From: UBA7672 sp963784415
Lineage (GTDB): Bacteria > Pseudomonadota > Alphaproteobacteria > Caulobacterales > Hyphomonadaceae
NCBI GenBank assembly: GCA_963784415.1
Contig: CAWARK010000006.1
Location: 1-64,000 of the forward strand
Length of the DNA stretch: 64,000 bases
Reading direction: 5' to 3'
The notes beneath the pieces are model-generated. The model did not search any database. It saw nothing but the letters and a program-made list of their open reading frames with translations, and was not told the origin of the DNA. Below are positions 9,073 through 17,693 of this stretch, in pieces. How positions within the stretch are numbered: position 1 is the first letter of the stretch; the number at the start of each line of letters is the position of its first letter. Made by a program: the position numbers and the translations under genes.

Positions 9073-10073
9073 GCCGTCACGTTGATGACGGTTTCGCAGA
9101 CGCCATTGCCATTGTCCTGGATCTCGCCCGTGATCCAGTCGCGGAACTCGGTGATCACCGGATAGACGCCCGGCGCGGTCGGCACGACGATGATGTCGCG
9201 CCGCGCCGCCGCCGTCGATTCAAACGGCGCGCCTGCCGCAAGCTGGATCGGCTTCGACCACGGAAAATCCGGATGCGACAGCGGCCGTCCGTCCATCGCA
9301 TAGATCGTGGACTTCAGCCCCATGATCCGCGTGCTCAGGATCGAGTACGACGCATTGAGGTGACGGATCAGGATGCGCTGTCCGACCTTGGCGTTGATCG
9401 CGACGCGCTTGTCCGTCTTGGTCTTCGGGTTGGGAACGCCCGAGATCAGGAAGTATTTCGGCCTGAAAATGTTCAGCCCCGCATCCTCGCCGCACAGTCC
9501 GGCTGAGTGATCGAGGTTGCGCCATGTCGGATCGACATCGTCGAACGCCCACAGCGCTTCCACGTCATAACGCGGCCCGCCGTCATAGAGACGACCCGGT
9601 CCCGACGGCGGATCGACGATGAGGAAGCCGTACATCCCCATCTCGAAATGCAGCACGGTGTTCTTGTGGCAGTGATAAAAATACGTGCCCGCGTGCGACG
9701 GCTGGAACTGGTAGGTGTAAGACCCCGTCACCTCGAACGACACGTGACCGACGCCGTCATTGTAGGTCGACGAGTTCATGCCGTGATGGTGGATGGTGTG
9801 CGAGTTCTTCTGCGCATGCAGCGTCGAGTGAACGATCTGACCCTGACGAACACGAATGGGCTTTGCCGGCCAGATGTCACTCTGGTCGCTATCGGCGAGC
9901 TTGTCGCGGAAGGTCCAGAAGGCGACCTTCTTGCCGTCCGGCATCACGATGTCGACTTCACGCGGCCCCTGCCGCTCGAACCGGATGTTCGGCGTCAGCT
10001 TGTCCGGTGTCTGCATAAGCGGCCGCGGAACGTTGCAGCCGAACGCATCAAACGCAATTGGATCACGCGCCAT
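9069..10073 (-). CDS. Multicopper oxidase-type protein, N-terminal-ligand half
   Basis: 334 residues from ATG 10073, which lies two bases after the stop of the preceding gene; the longer upstream frame overlaps that gene and is rejected. Cupredoxin domains. HHHG (H95-G98) matches the first HxHG motif of multicopper oxidases. YFYHCHKN (H134-C135-H136) with H142 and M145/M147 matches the second histidine pair of domain 1. The C-terminal HPxHxHG and HCHxxxH motifs of a full enzyme are absent. Those appear in the neighbour at 10076-11197. No signal peptide is visible, so export may depend on the Tat-tagged partner (inference). Second gene of the copper operon. Confidence 0.75.
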   Translation of the reverse strand: MARDPIAFDAFGCNVPRPLMQTPDKLTPNIRFERQGPREVDIVMPDGKKVAFWTFRDKLADSDQSDIWPAKPIRVRQGQIVHSTLHAQKNSHTIHHHGMNSSTYNDGVGHVSFEVTGSYTYQFQPSHAGTYFYHCHKNTVLHFEMGMYGFLIVDPPSGPGRLYDGGPRYDVEALWAFDDVDPTWRNLDHSAGLCGEDAGLNIFRPKYFLISGVPNPKTKTDKRVAINAKVGQRILIRHLNASYSILSTRIMGLKSTIYAMDGRPLSHPDFPWSKPIQLAAGAPFESTAAARRDIIVVPTAPGVYPVITEFRDWITGEIQDNGNGVCETVINVTA

Positions 10074-10075
10074 GA

Positions 10076-11197
10076 CTAAGCTCCCCGCCTCGGCCCAAGC
10101 ATTTCCCAGTGTGTGACCATGCCCTGCGGATACGCGCCGCCGCCGGCGGTCTGCGACATCTCGATATGGCAGTGCATGGGATAGTAGAGCGGCCACGGCT
10201 CCTGCTTCGGCGGCCAGCACGCCGCCGGAATTTCATCCGGCTTGATGAACGGCAGCAGCACGTCGCGGCGCCACAGCGGCTTCATCATCCACGTGTCGAC
10301 CTCGTAGATGTTCTCGCATTTGTACTGCTGCAGGCTGTTCGGATAGACCTCCGACAGACAGAAGACGTGGTTGCCGTGAATGTGCGGACCGTGCGTCGCG
10401 ACACCCGCATTCATTGTCCGCAACAGGACCGGCTCGCCCTCATATCCCGCCGGGCAGCACGTATCGTCGTGCGAGGAATCGTAGCCGCTCAAACCGTTGA
10501 GCGTGAAGTAGCGCGGCTTGAACGTGGAAAGAATCGTCGTCCATCCGGTCGCGACGTCCTGCTCGACCTTGCGGTTCAGCCCCGGATCGATCTCCGAGAA
10601 CATCCAGCACTTGCTGCGCTCGTGCAGGTCCGCACGCCACGGCTCGCCGGGAAAGCGCGCTGAGTTGCCCAGCGCATCGAACAGCGCACACTGCGCGGGC
10701 GTCGGGTTGGTATACGGCGTTTGCGTGCCCGCAGGCGTGCGGCCATCGACGGGCCTGACGATCATCGGTCCGTGCAGCCCGACCAGGCGCCCGACCGCGC
10801 CTTCGGTGTTCTCGTGATAAATGTAGCTGCCCGCAGCCGGCGCGACGAACGACACCTTCCAGCTCGCGCCAACCGGCGTGAACGGAAACTTGTCCTCCTT
10901 GAAACCCGAAATGGCGAACCGGCGCGGCTTGCGCGTCTTGTTGGTGATCCGGATCGTGACTGTCTGCCCTTCGGTGACATACAGCGTCGGGCGGATGAGG
11001 CGTGAAAGAGGATCGCGATAGGCAAGCGCGAACACGACTTCGCCGTCGATCATCTCCTCATAGATTTCTTCCATGTGGAGTTCGTAGGCGATCGCCGGCT
11101 GCGTCTGCGCTTCGGCGACCTGGTCCGCCTGCGTCTTTACCAGCGTCGCGGCGAGCGTCGCCGCACTGCCATAGGCAATGAATTCCCGTCTCTTCAT
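10076..11197 (-). CDS. Multicopper oxidase-type protein, C-terminal-ligand half, Tat-exported
   Basis: 373 residues from ATG 11197, where MKRREFIAYG begins a twin-arginine signal; a second ATG four codons upstream is possible. The N-terminal cupredoxin domain has lost the HxHG ligands (YIYHENTEG region near 125-133). The C-terminal domain keeps HGPHIHGNH (H269, H272, H274, H277) and MHCHIEMSQTAGGG (H342, C343, H344) followed by YPQGM (M360). First gene of an operon with the other oxidase half and the SCO-like protein. Substrate unknown; copper detoxification, metal oxidation and phenol oxidation are all possible. Confidence 0.75.
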   Translation of the reverse strand: MKRREFIAYGSAATLAATLVKTQADQVAEAQTQPAIAYELHMEEIYEEMIDGEVVFALAYRDPLSRLIRPTLYVTEGQTVTIRITNKTRKPRRFAISGFKEDKFPFTPVGASWKVSFVAPAAGSYIYHENTEGAVGRLVGLHGPMIVRPVDGRTPAGTQTPYTNPTPAQCALFDALGNSARFPGEPWRADLHERSKCWMFSEIDPGLNRKVEQDVATGWTTILSTFKPRYFTLNGLSGYDSSHDDTCCPAGYEGEPVLLRTMNAGVATHGPHIHGNHVFCLSEVYPNSLQQYKCENIYEVDTWMMKPLWRRDVLLPFIKPDEIPAACWPPKQEPWPLYYPMHCHIEMSQTAGGGAYPQGMVTHWEMLGPRRGA

Positions 11198-11322
11198 AAA
11201 CTGCCCCACCTACCGAAACCTGGGGGCGGTGGTCAGCCTCGTCGAAGCCCGATCTCGACCGTCTTGCGTCGATCGTCTTTGCCCGGTCCAACCCGTTGCC
11301 CCTAACGCTTTGGTAACGCAGG

Positions 11323-11343
11323 AACCTTGCGACAACCTTGCGA
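11323..11343. promoter_or_regulatory. Direct repeat, candidate operator upstream of the copper operon
   Basis: AACCTTGCGA occurs at 11323-11332 and again at 11334-11343, an 11-base period or one helical turn, about 125 bases upstream of the Tat-tagged oxidase start at 11197. Such phased direct repeats often bind OmpR-type regulators, and one is encoded 3 kb away. The connection is speculative. Confidence 0.35.
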
Positions 11344-11467
11344 AATGAGATTACTCGCAAATAAACTGCTGGTTTGACTGGAGTTATTCTTGCAGCCGCA
11401 AGTTAACGGGCAATAGGGAACCCGGCCGCAAGATTAACCTCGCGCCTCGGACGAATGCCTCGACTTT

Positions 11468-12232
11468 TCAGAAGAGTACCGGCCCGTACACCCAGGTCAG
11501 CCAGCCGCCGAGCGCCAGGAAAGGCCCGAACGCGATGGCCAGATCGCCCCGGATTTCGGTCCCCCGCACCCGGCTTACGACAAGGATATAGACGATGGCC
11601 GACGCCGCTCCGACGAACAGGCACGCCGCCAGCCCCTGCAGCCCCACCCACGCGCCGATCGCGCCGAGCAGTTTCGAATCGCCCCGCCCCAACCCCTCCC
11701 GTCCGCGCAAACGCCGATAGGCCAGCTCGACCGCAACCAGCGCCCCATACCCGATTGCGGCGGCGGCCAGGTGATCGACAAGCAGGTTCACGTCGATCAT
11801 CGCCGTCACGACGAAGCCGCTCAGACACAGGGCGAGGTTCAACACGTCCGGCAAACGCCGCGTGCGGATGTCGATCGCCGCCAGCGCCAGCAACAGCCAG
11901 CCCATGATGCAGGTCGCCGCGAACACGGCAGGAGGCGTCGCCAGCCACGCCCACGCGGCCACGCCGACCGCCGACAGCTCGATTATCGGGTAGGATCGCG
12001 AAATCGGCGCCGAACATCCCCGGCACTTGCCGCCCTGCGCCGCCCAGCTGACCACCGGAACCAGCTCCATCAGGCCGAGCCGCCGTCCGCACGCCGGGCA
12101 CGACGATGGCGTAAAGTCCCACGCCGCCCCGTTGGCAAAACGCGCCGCGCCCGCCGCTATCCCCGACCCGATCAGGGGTGAGGCCAGCGCCAGATAGAGA
12201 TTAACGGTAAATGTGTCCGCGCTGAGCGGCAT
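11468..12232 (-). CDS. gspO: Type IV prepilin / pseudopilin peptidase (GspO/PilD family)
   Basis: 254 residues from ATG 12232. Polytopic inner-membrane aspartyl protease that cleaves and N-methylates (pseudo)prepilins at the Gly-Phe site. The zinc-type Cys pairs are seen (CPACGRRL and GGKCRGC), as is the first catalytic Asp in AAIDIRTRRLPD and the second in GRGDSKLLGAIGAW. It lies divergent to gspG and next to the T2SS genes, whose five pseudopilins are its likely substrates. The reading frame extends upstream to 12295, but that would run into the gspG promoter region and lacks support. Confidence 0.9.
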   Translation of the reverse strand: MPLSADTFTVNLYLALASPLIGSGIAAGAARFANGAAWDFTPSSCPACGRRLGLMELVPVVSWAAQGGKCRGCSAPISRSYPIIELSAVGVAAWAWLATPPAVFAATCIMGWLLLALAAIDIRTRRLPDVLNLALCLSGFVVTAMIDVNLLVDHLAAAAIGYGALVAVELAYRRLRGREGLGRGDSKLLGAIGAWVGLQGLAACLFVGAASAIVYILVVSRVRGTEIRGDLAIAFGPFLALGGWLTWVYGPVLF

Positions 12233-12324
12233 GTCTTTACCCGTGCTTCCAACTGCCCGACACTTCCGCCATTCAGCCGCGCATGCAACTTGCATGCTTG
12301 ATAGCCTTATCCGGAGCCGGCCCC

Positions 12325-12759
12325 ATGACGTGTAAGAGTGCGACGGCAGACAAGAAGAAGCGGGATCAGGGTTTCTCCCTGATGGAACTGATGGTCGCGC
12401 TCGTCATCCTCGCTCTCATCGTCGGCCTCGTTGCCCCGCAATTGATGAGCTATCTCGGCCGCGCCAAAGGGCAGACCGCCGACGTGCAGATCAAGAATCT
12501 CGAGACATCGCTCAGCCTCTACCTCGTCGACATGGGCAGCTATCCGTCCGCGTCCGACGGCCTCGACGCCCTCGTGAAAGCGCCTCCCGGGTCCGCCAAA
12601 TGGCGCGGACCGTATGTCGACGGCGACAAGGTCCCGCTCGATCCGTGGGAGCATCCCTATCGCTACGAGCCCTCCTCCACCGGCGGCAAACCCCGCATCT
12701 TCTCGCTCGGCGCCGACGACGCCCCCGGCGGCGAAGGCGACAACGCCGACGTCGGCTGA
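12325..12759 (+). CDS. gspG: T2SS major pseudopilin GspG
   Basis: 144 residues. Start chosen at ATG 12325, giving a short basic leader ending in RDQG before FSLMELMVALVILAL, the type III signal cleaved by the prepilin peptidase. The globular part contains DMGSYPSASDGLDAL, KWRGPYVD and DPWEHPYRYEP, typical of GspG, where the family's calcium site lies near the C-terminus. Stands alone on the plus strand, divergent from gspO and separated from the other gsp genes by a palindrome-rich 700-bp gap. Forms the periplasmic pseudopilus shaft. Confidence 0.92.
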   Translation: MTCKSATADKKKRDQGFSLMELMVALVILALIVGLVAPQLMSYLGRAKGQTADVQIKNLETSLSLYLVDMGSYPSASDGLDALVKAPPGSAKWRGPYVDGDKVPLDPWEHPYRYEPSSTGGKPRIFSLGADDAPGGEGDNADVG

Positions 12760-12808
12760 AGCAAAGCCAGCCCCCGCACAAAACGCGGACGGGCCTCACC
12801 TCTCTCAT

Positions 12809-12909
12809 TGTCATCCCGGAAGCCGCGTGGCGGCTATCCGGGACCCATTCATCGGCATGCCGATCGGTAAAATGGGTCCCGGCTCGCGCTACGCTTGGCC
12901 GGGATGACA
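12809..12909. repeat. Nested palindromic (REP-like) intergenic element
   Basis: Three nested inverted repeats, all perfect: TGTCATCCCGG (12809-12819) with its complement at 12899-12909; CCGGGACCCATT (12838-12849) with 12871-12882; and a central ATCGGCATGCCGAT palindrome (12851-12864). A side stem AGCCGC/GCGGCT lies at 12820-12834. The TCATCCCGG...CCGGGATGA border resembles dispersed palindromes common in alphaproteobacterial genomes. It sits about 50 bases after gspG and could also end its transcript, though no T-run follows. Confidence 0.7.
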
Positions 12910-13029
12910 ACCTGTGATTGAGCCAGAACCGGCCGATTCTGCACATCGGATTTTCAGCGTGATCTGAACAATTCCAACAGCTTGCGCGGTTGAGACCGGC
13001 CGATTCCGTATATCTCAATCCTACACCGC

Positions 13030-13284
13030 TCAGCCCGGACTTATGATGCCCACATCCATCCCGCAGGAGGGCAGCTGATCACTGTTCAACGGCGCGGGGT
13101 CGGACGCAGATGAGCGTGAAAGCCTGTGTGAGCCGAAGAGGAGCCAGGGACCAAACGACGGAGCCCTGGAAAACACGGGAGTGATCGAAGGATTGCGGCT
13201 GAACATCCGCAACCTGCACGCCGGCGACGAGAATAGGGTCAGGCGGTTGAAACACCCCGCTGTTCCCCCGTGGCCGGATAACAT
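13030..13284. other. Unassigned stretch with stem-forming segments, possible structured RNA
   Basis: No credible gene. Local hairpins are visible: CCAGGG at 13144-13149 with CCCTGG at 13164-13169, and TTGCGG at 13193-13198 with CCGCAA at 13207-13212. A GACCGGCCGATTC-type word occurs twice just upstream (about 12927 and 12994). An 84-codon frame on the minus strand spans the region but has no domain or start signal. It may be part of an intergenic repeat or an RNA; not identified. Confidence 0.25.
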
Positions 13285-13289
13285 CTGTC

Positions 13290-13374
13290 GGGGACGCGGG
13301 ATTCGCGCTTTCCTTTATCTACCGGTAGCGCTGGCAACAGCGACGCCACATCACGCGGGGCATCCCGCGTCCCC
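13290..13374. repeat. Inverted repeat with GGGGACGCGGGA arms
   Basis: GGGGACGCGGGA at 13290-13301 is perfectly complementary to 13363-13374, with a 61-base loop. Second palindromic element in the gap between gspG and gspK; unrelated in sequence to the one at 12809. It could act as a bidirectional transcription barrier for the converging gspG and gspK units. Confidence 0.6.
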
Positions 13375-13456
13375 GGGCCCTCCATCTGATTGGAGACCCA
13401 GAACGACAGCATCCCGGATGGCAAAGCCAGTCCGAATGCAAAATCATACGACGAGC

Positions 13457-14398
13457 CTACTCGGCCAGCCGCTGCACGAGCACGAAGCCTTCGCCGCAGG
13501 ATGGCGCGGCGCCGACCTTCGGCAACTGCTCCTCCACGCGCAGGTTGCCCTGCGTGAGGCGCAACAGTTTCGGCGCGCCATCAGAATCGAACGGACCCTC
13601 GACAACGCCTTCGCGTACGAACACGCCATTCGCAACCGTCACCGCGATCGATCGCACGTGCATCAGCGATCCCTCGAAAGCAGGCTTGCCCGCCGGCGGC
13701 GGCGCAGCCTGCGAGACGGACTCCACATTTCGCCGCACAGCCGCATCGAACGCGCGCTTCACCAGCCGGCTTGCGCCATCGAGATAGACTTCACTCGAAT
13801 GCCCATCGACCGTGACATCGTTGGCGATCGCGCGAAACAAGGCCGCGTCCATGCCCGGCAGGTAGCCAAGCTCCTCGATGGTCTGGAACGGCCCCCGCTG
13901 GAATGTCCCCTCGGGCGTACGCGCGACGCCATCGGCAACTGGCGCGGTGGAATCTCCCGTGCCGCCAGCGAAATTGCGATAGTCGATTGTCGCGGTGGCC
14001 AGATCCTCGGCCGCTTGCTCGCTGAGCCCCGCGCCATTGTACAGCGCCGCAAGCATCTCCTCGGACGCCATGTTGATATCAACGCGCGTCCGCTCGGGCT
14101 GGACCTGAACCAGCAGGACATCCTCGCCTGCACGGCAGGCCCACAGCGCGTTGAAATCGTCGATCCGGCCATCGGCATAGGCCGACCAGGCGGCACGAAC
14201 ACCACCGTCGGCCAGCGCGCGCATCCGGACGAGTTCGGATCCGGCATTGACGACAACGGCGGAGGTATAAGCCTGCCGCGCCGCCGCCGCCGCGATGATC
14301 GCCATCACCACCGAGCCCCAAAGCACAAGGACCAGGGCAGCGCCCCCGTCCTTGGACTTCGAGGCCTTAGCCTTGCGTGGTTGGCGTGATCGCTTCAT
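13457..14398 (-). CDS. gspK: T2SS minor pseudopilin GspK
   Basis: 313 residues. A basic leader (MKRSRQPRKAKASKSKDGG) precedes a hydrophobic helix AALVLVLWGSVVMAI. The leader has the GG-A pattern usual for GspK, without the Glu at +5 that other pseudopilins carry. The body contains the helix-hairpin region VDINMASEEMLAALYNGAGL and FQTIEELGYLPGM typical of the family. Last gene of the leftward unit gspL-M-C-D-K, three bases after gspD. Caps the pseudopilus tip with GspI and GspJ. Confidence 0.88.
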   Translation of the reverse strand: MKRSRQPRKAKASKSKDGGAALVLVLWGSVVMAIIAAAAARQAYTSAVVVNAGSELVRMRALADGGVRAAWSAYADGRIDDFNALWACRAGEDVLLVQVQPERTRVDINMASEEMLAALYNGAGLSEQAAEDLATATIDYRNFAGGTGDSTAPVADGVARTPEGTFQRGPFQTIEELGYLPGMDAALFRAIANDVTVDGHSSEVYLDGASRLVKRAFDAAVRRNVESVSQAAPPPAGKPAFEGSLMHVRSIAVTVANGVFVREGVVEGPFDSDGAPKLLRLTQGNLRVEEQLPKVGAAPSCGEGFVLVQRLAE

Positions 14399-14401
14399 CG
14401 G

Positions 14402-16605
14402 CTACTGGCCGGAAAGCGAACGACCGTTGGCGGCTTCGATGGCGATGCCGACACCGCGCATTTTTTCGCGCAGCTCACGGGTCACGATCTCGGCGTCGCT
14501 GGCGTTGGCGACAACCCGCGGCGTGATCAGCACGACCAGTTCGGTGCGCTCATTACGCTTCGTGTTGGTGCGGAACAGCTCGCCCAGCACCGGGATATCG
14601 CCGAGCAACGGGATCTTGGTGGCGCCATCCGTCACGCGGTCGCGGATCAGGCCGCCAAGCGCGATGGTGGAGCCATTGTCGACCGCAACAGACGTCTTGA
14701 TCTTGCGCTGCTGGATGGTCGGCGAGTCGATGCCCGAGGTCTTGGTCTGCGTCACGTCGGACACTTCCTGCTCGATCTCGAGCGACACACGGCCGCCCTC
14801 GTTGACCCGCGGCGTCACCTTCAGGATCACACCCGTGTCGCGCATCTCGACCTGGTTCACGATCGGCGCATTCGCGTCGATCGTGGAGGCCGACGTCTGC
14901 GTGACGATCGGAACCTGATCGCCAACCTGCAGCGTGGCGGTGCGGTTGTCGAGCACCATCAGCGACGGCGACGACAGCACTTTCACGTCCGTGATGCTGG
15001 CGACGGCCGAGAGAGCCGCACGGCCATCCTGGCCGCTGAACAGCACCGAGAAGCCCGGGAAGGTCGGCGCAACCGCGCCATTGTCCGCGCCGCTGAAGGT
15101 CAGGTTGAATTCGCCCGACTCCAGGAACCAGTTGATGCCATAGGCCAGATCGTCGTTCAGCGTGACTTCGGCGATGGTCGCTTCCAGCATGACCTGGTTC
15201 GGCGCAACATCGAGAACGCTGACGACCTGCTGGAGAAGCTGGAACTCTTCCGGCGTCGACAGGATGAGCAGCGAGTTGTTGCCATCATCAGCCTGGATGC
15301 GGATCGGCTTGCCGGTCGCCGAAGCGAGAGTCGTCGTGCGCGACGGCGTGCTGTTGAGGCTCGAGCCGCTGGTCGGGCTGGTTGTCGTGTTGGCGGCGTC
15401 GCCCTGGGCGGACGCCTCCGTCACGACCGGTGTCATGTCCGGACGGACATTGTTCACCGGGGTCGAGGTGTTCGATTGATCCTGCGGATTGTCGGACAGC
15501 GTGCGCTGCAGCAGATCCGCCACCTCTTTCGCCGCACGATTCTGCAGCGGAACGACGTGGAACGATTGATCGGACAGGCGGCCGGAGCGGTCGAGCCGTT
15601 CCATCCAGGTCTGCACCTGCTCGAGCTGTTGCGGTTGCGGCGAGATCGCCATCACGGCGTTCAGGCGCTCGATCGGGATGAAGCGCACGAGGCCGGCCAT
15701 CGGCGTGCCGCTGGAGGCGCCGAACAGTTGTTCCAGCTCGCTGACCAGACCGTTGGCCGACGTGTTTTTCACCGGCAGCAGCGCGAACGACATGCCGGCC
15801 ATGTAATCGACGTCGAACAGGTCGACCATTTCAAGAAGGCTCGCGACAGCTGCGCGAGTCGGACTTGAGAATGAGAAGGTTGCGGGCCACATCCACACGG
15901 GCGATGGCGCCTTCGGGAGCGATCGGCTTGAGGATCTTTTCCATCTCGGTTGCCGAGATGTAGCGCAGCGGCACCACCTGCACCCCCGGCCCCACTTTCA
16001 GGTCGGAGACTTTGGAGCCGTAGCTGACCGTGCGCGAGGTGGAGGCAAGAGCCGCCTCAGTCGTGGCGATGCGATAGAAGCCGCCTTCGTTGATCAGGGC
16101 GGCGCCGTTGCCAGCGAGTGCGCCGGACAGCATTTCGAGCAGCGTGCGCTGGTCAACCGGGCGCGAGGTGTCGACACTGATCGTGCCGGCGATCTCGCCT
16201 TCGATGACGTAGCTGAGGCCCGAGCGTGTCGCCGAGAACCTGCTGGACGGCGTCAGCGACCGGCACGGCGGCCAGCTTGACGACGTAGTTGCCACGGCCG
16301 GTGCGGCTGAGCTGGGCAGTCGGGTCGATGAACTTGCCCGAGCCCTTCTGGATCGTGGGCTGGATCGCCTGCTCGGGCGACATGCGCACTTCTGCAGGCG
16401 GGCGCTGCATGGCCTCCGGCGTGGGTTTCATGAGCTCGTTCCCGCCGACTGGCAGTGGGCGTTTCGTCGAGGTCGGTTCGACAGCGACGCACGCCGAAAG
16501 GGCGATGAGCGCCACGGCGGAAACCGCGAGCCGCAGGCGCGATGCCAGGGGCTGGATGCCGGCCGGTCGTTTTGCCTGGGAAGTGATAGACATGACGAAC
16601 CCCAT
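14402..16605 (-). CDS. gspD: T2SS secretin GspD, split by two frameshifts
   Basis: About 733 residues when repaired. A signal ending in LIALSAC suggests a lipoprotein (unusual but known for secretins that need no pilotin). The N0/N1-N3 domains follow, then the secretin core with VPLLGDIPVLGELFRT-type signature (here KIPLLGDIPVLGELFR) and ELVVLITPRVV. Frame changes: one extra G in the GGG run near 16217-16220 (VLGDTLG continues as LSYVIEGEI), and one missing base near 15847-15853 (NLLILKSDSR continues as AAVASLLEMVDLFDVD). Product call is certain from all three pieces. Forms the outer-membrane exit channel of the T2SS. Confidence 0.92.
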
Positions 16606-16610
16606 TCTAC

Positions 16611-17112
16611 TTAGTTGTCTTTTGAAAACTTGATGTCAGCGACAGTGTCGCCGTTACGAACACGAACGCCGCGAACGGTGATGGCTTCAACGGTCCAGCC
16701 GCCGACTTCCTCGCCGACCTTGACCCACACAGGGGCTGTCGCGTCGGCGAGACTGCAGGGCCACGCGGCCACCGCGTTCGCCGATGATGAGACCCTTGAG
16801 CGCCGGCGCTTCAGACGACTCATCCGAATTGTCCGGCGAGTCAGGATCGTCGCTGGCGTTTACAATTGCCGGCGCCTTGTCGGGGCCGGGCGCGCGGTCG
16901 CGCGTGAACAGGGGACGGGTGAACGCATCCGTTGCTTCCGTCTCGGCCTGTGTCGCCGGCGGGAAGGTCGGGATCGTGACGGGCTCCGTGCCGCCAGCCG
17001 CCGCCATGGCGGCCATGTCCGTCGCGCGGAACTGCATGCCGAGGGCGACAAGCCCGCCAGCTACAGCCAGCATCGCGACAGCCGGAATGATGTTGAATGA
17101 CTTGCCGGACAT
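16611..17112 (-). CDS. gspC: GspC-like T2SS inner-membrane component, frameshifted
   Basis: About 166 residues when repaired. One transmembrane helix (IIPAVAMLAVAGGLVALGM), an Asp/Ser/Pro linker, then a small homology-region-like domain (APALKGLIIGERGGRVAL ... GWTVEAITVRGVRVRNGDTV). One base is missing near 16753-16757, where VALQ should continue SLADATAPVWVKVGEEV. The domain order suits GspC, or a GspN/PulC-type relative without a PDZ domain, which would link GspD to the inner-membrane platform. Placed between gspM and gspD in a tightly packed operon. Letter assignment is by position and domain shape, so moderate. Confidence 0.65.
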
Positions 17113-17114
17113 GG

Positions 17115-17693
17115 TCAGCCATTCCTTGCAAAGGCGAAGATGTTGAACGTGGCCTGCAGCTGCGGCGTCACCGGAGCGTCCGACGGACGGCGACCGTCAC
17201 CCATCAGCTGGATGTTGCCGGTCGAGACCATGAGGACTGGCCGCGACGCGGAGACCGCTTCGAGCGCGCGATTGATCTGGTTGCTGGTGCCTGTGACGGC
17301 GACGCGAACGCCGACCTTGCGAACGGCGCCCTCCTGCACAACATCGAGTGTCTGGACGGATCGGACCGTAGCGCCCGAGCGGGCGAACAGCTTCTGCGCA
17401 GCGGACTGAACCGCCGCCGACGCCTGCGCGTCGCTTGCCGGCGGGAACATGTCGATCGACAGGCGTGGGTCACGCTCGAGGCGGGCCCAGGCGGCACGCA
17501 ACTGGGAAACAGAACCGGCCACCGAATTAACGGAGGTTACGCGGCTCTCAACGGCTTTGGCCTTCGCATCGAGATCGAACACGAAGGATGACAGCAGGAG
17601 CCAGACAACAGCCGCGACGGCCGTCACGGCGAGTGCGAGGAGGCCGAGGGCGAGGGCCTGGCGGGATTGTCTGGGGAGGGTGTGCAGATTCAT
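17115..17693 (-). CDS. gspM: T2SS assembly-platform protein GspM (GspM-b type)
   Basis: 192 residues. A short cytoplasmic basic N-terminus and one transmembrane helix (ALGLLALAVTAVAAVVWLLL) are followed by a coiled-coil-like stretch (DLDAKAKAVESRVTSVNSV) and a ferredoxin-like periplasmic domain. The start overlaps the gspL stop (ATGA at 17690-17693) and the stop lies two bases before gspC, so translation is probably coupled. Pairs with GspL in the inner-membrane platform. Confidence 0.8.
   Translation of the reverse strand: MNLHTLPRQSRQALALGLLALAVTAVAAVVWLLLSSFVFDLDAKAKAVESRVTSVNSVAGSVSQLRAAWARLERDPRLSIDMFPPASDAQASAAVQSAAQKLFARSGATVRSVQTLDVVQEGAVRKVGVRVAVTGTSNQINRALEAVSASRPVLMVSTGNIQLMGDGRRPSDAPVTPQLQATFNIFAFARNG

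Noticed and set aside
13181..14389. 402-codon open frame on the plus strand
   Set aside because: Antisense to gspK, whose family match is clear; Arg-rich composition without domain.
14402..16605. Three separate secretin-related genes
   Set aside because: The pieces are collinear parts of one GspD in three frames, joined at GGG and CGCG tracts, so one gene with two indels is the better reading.
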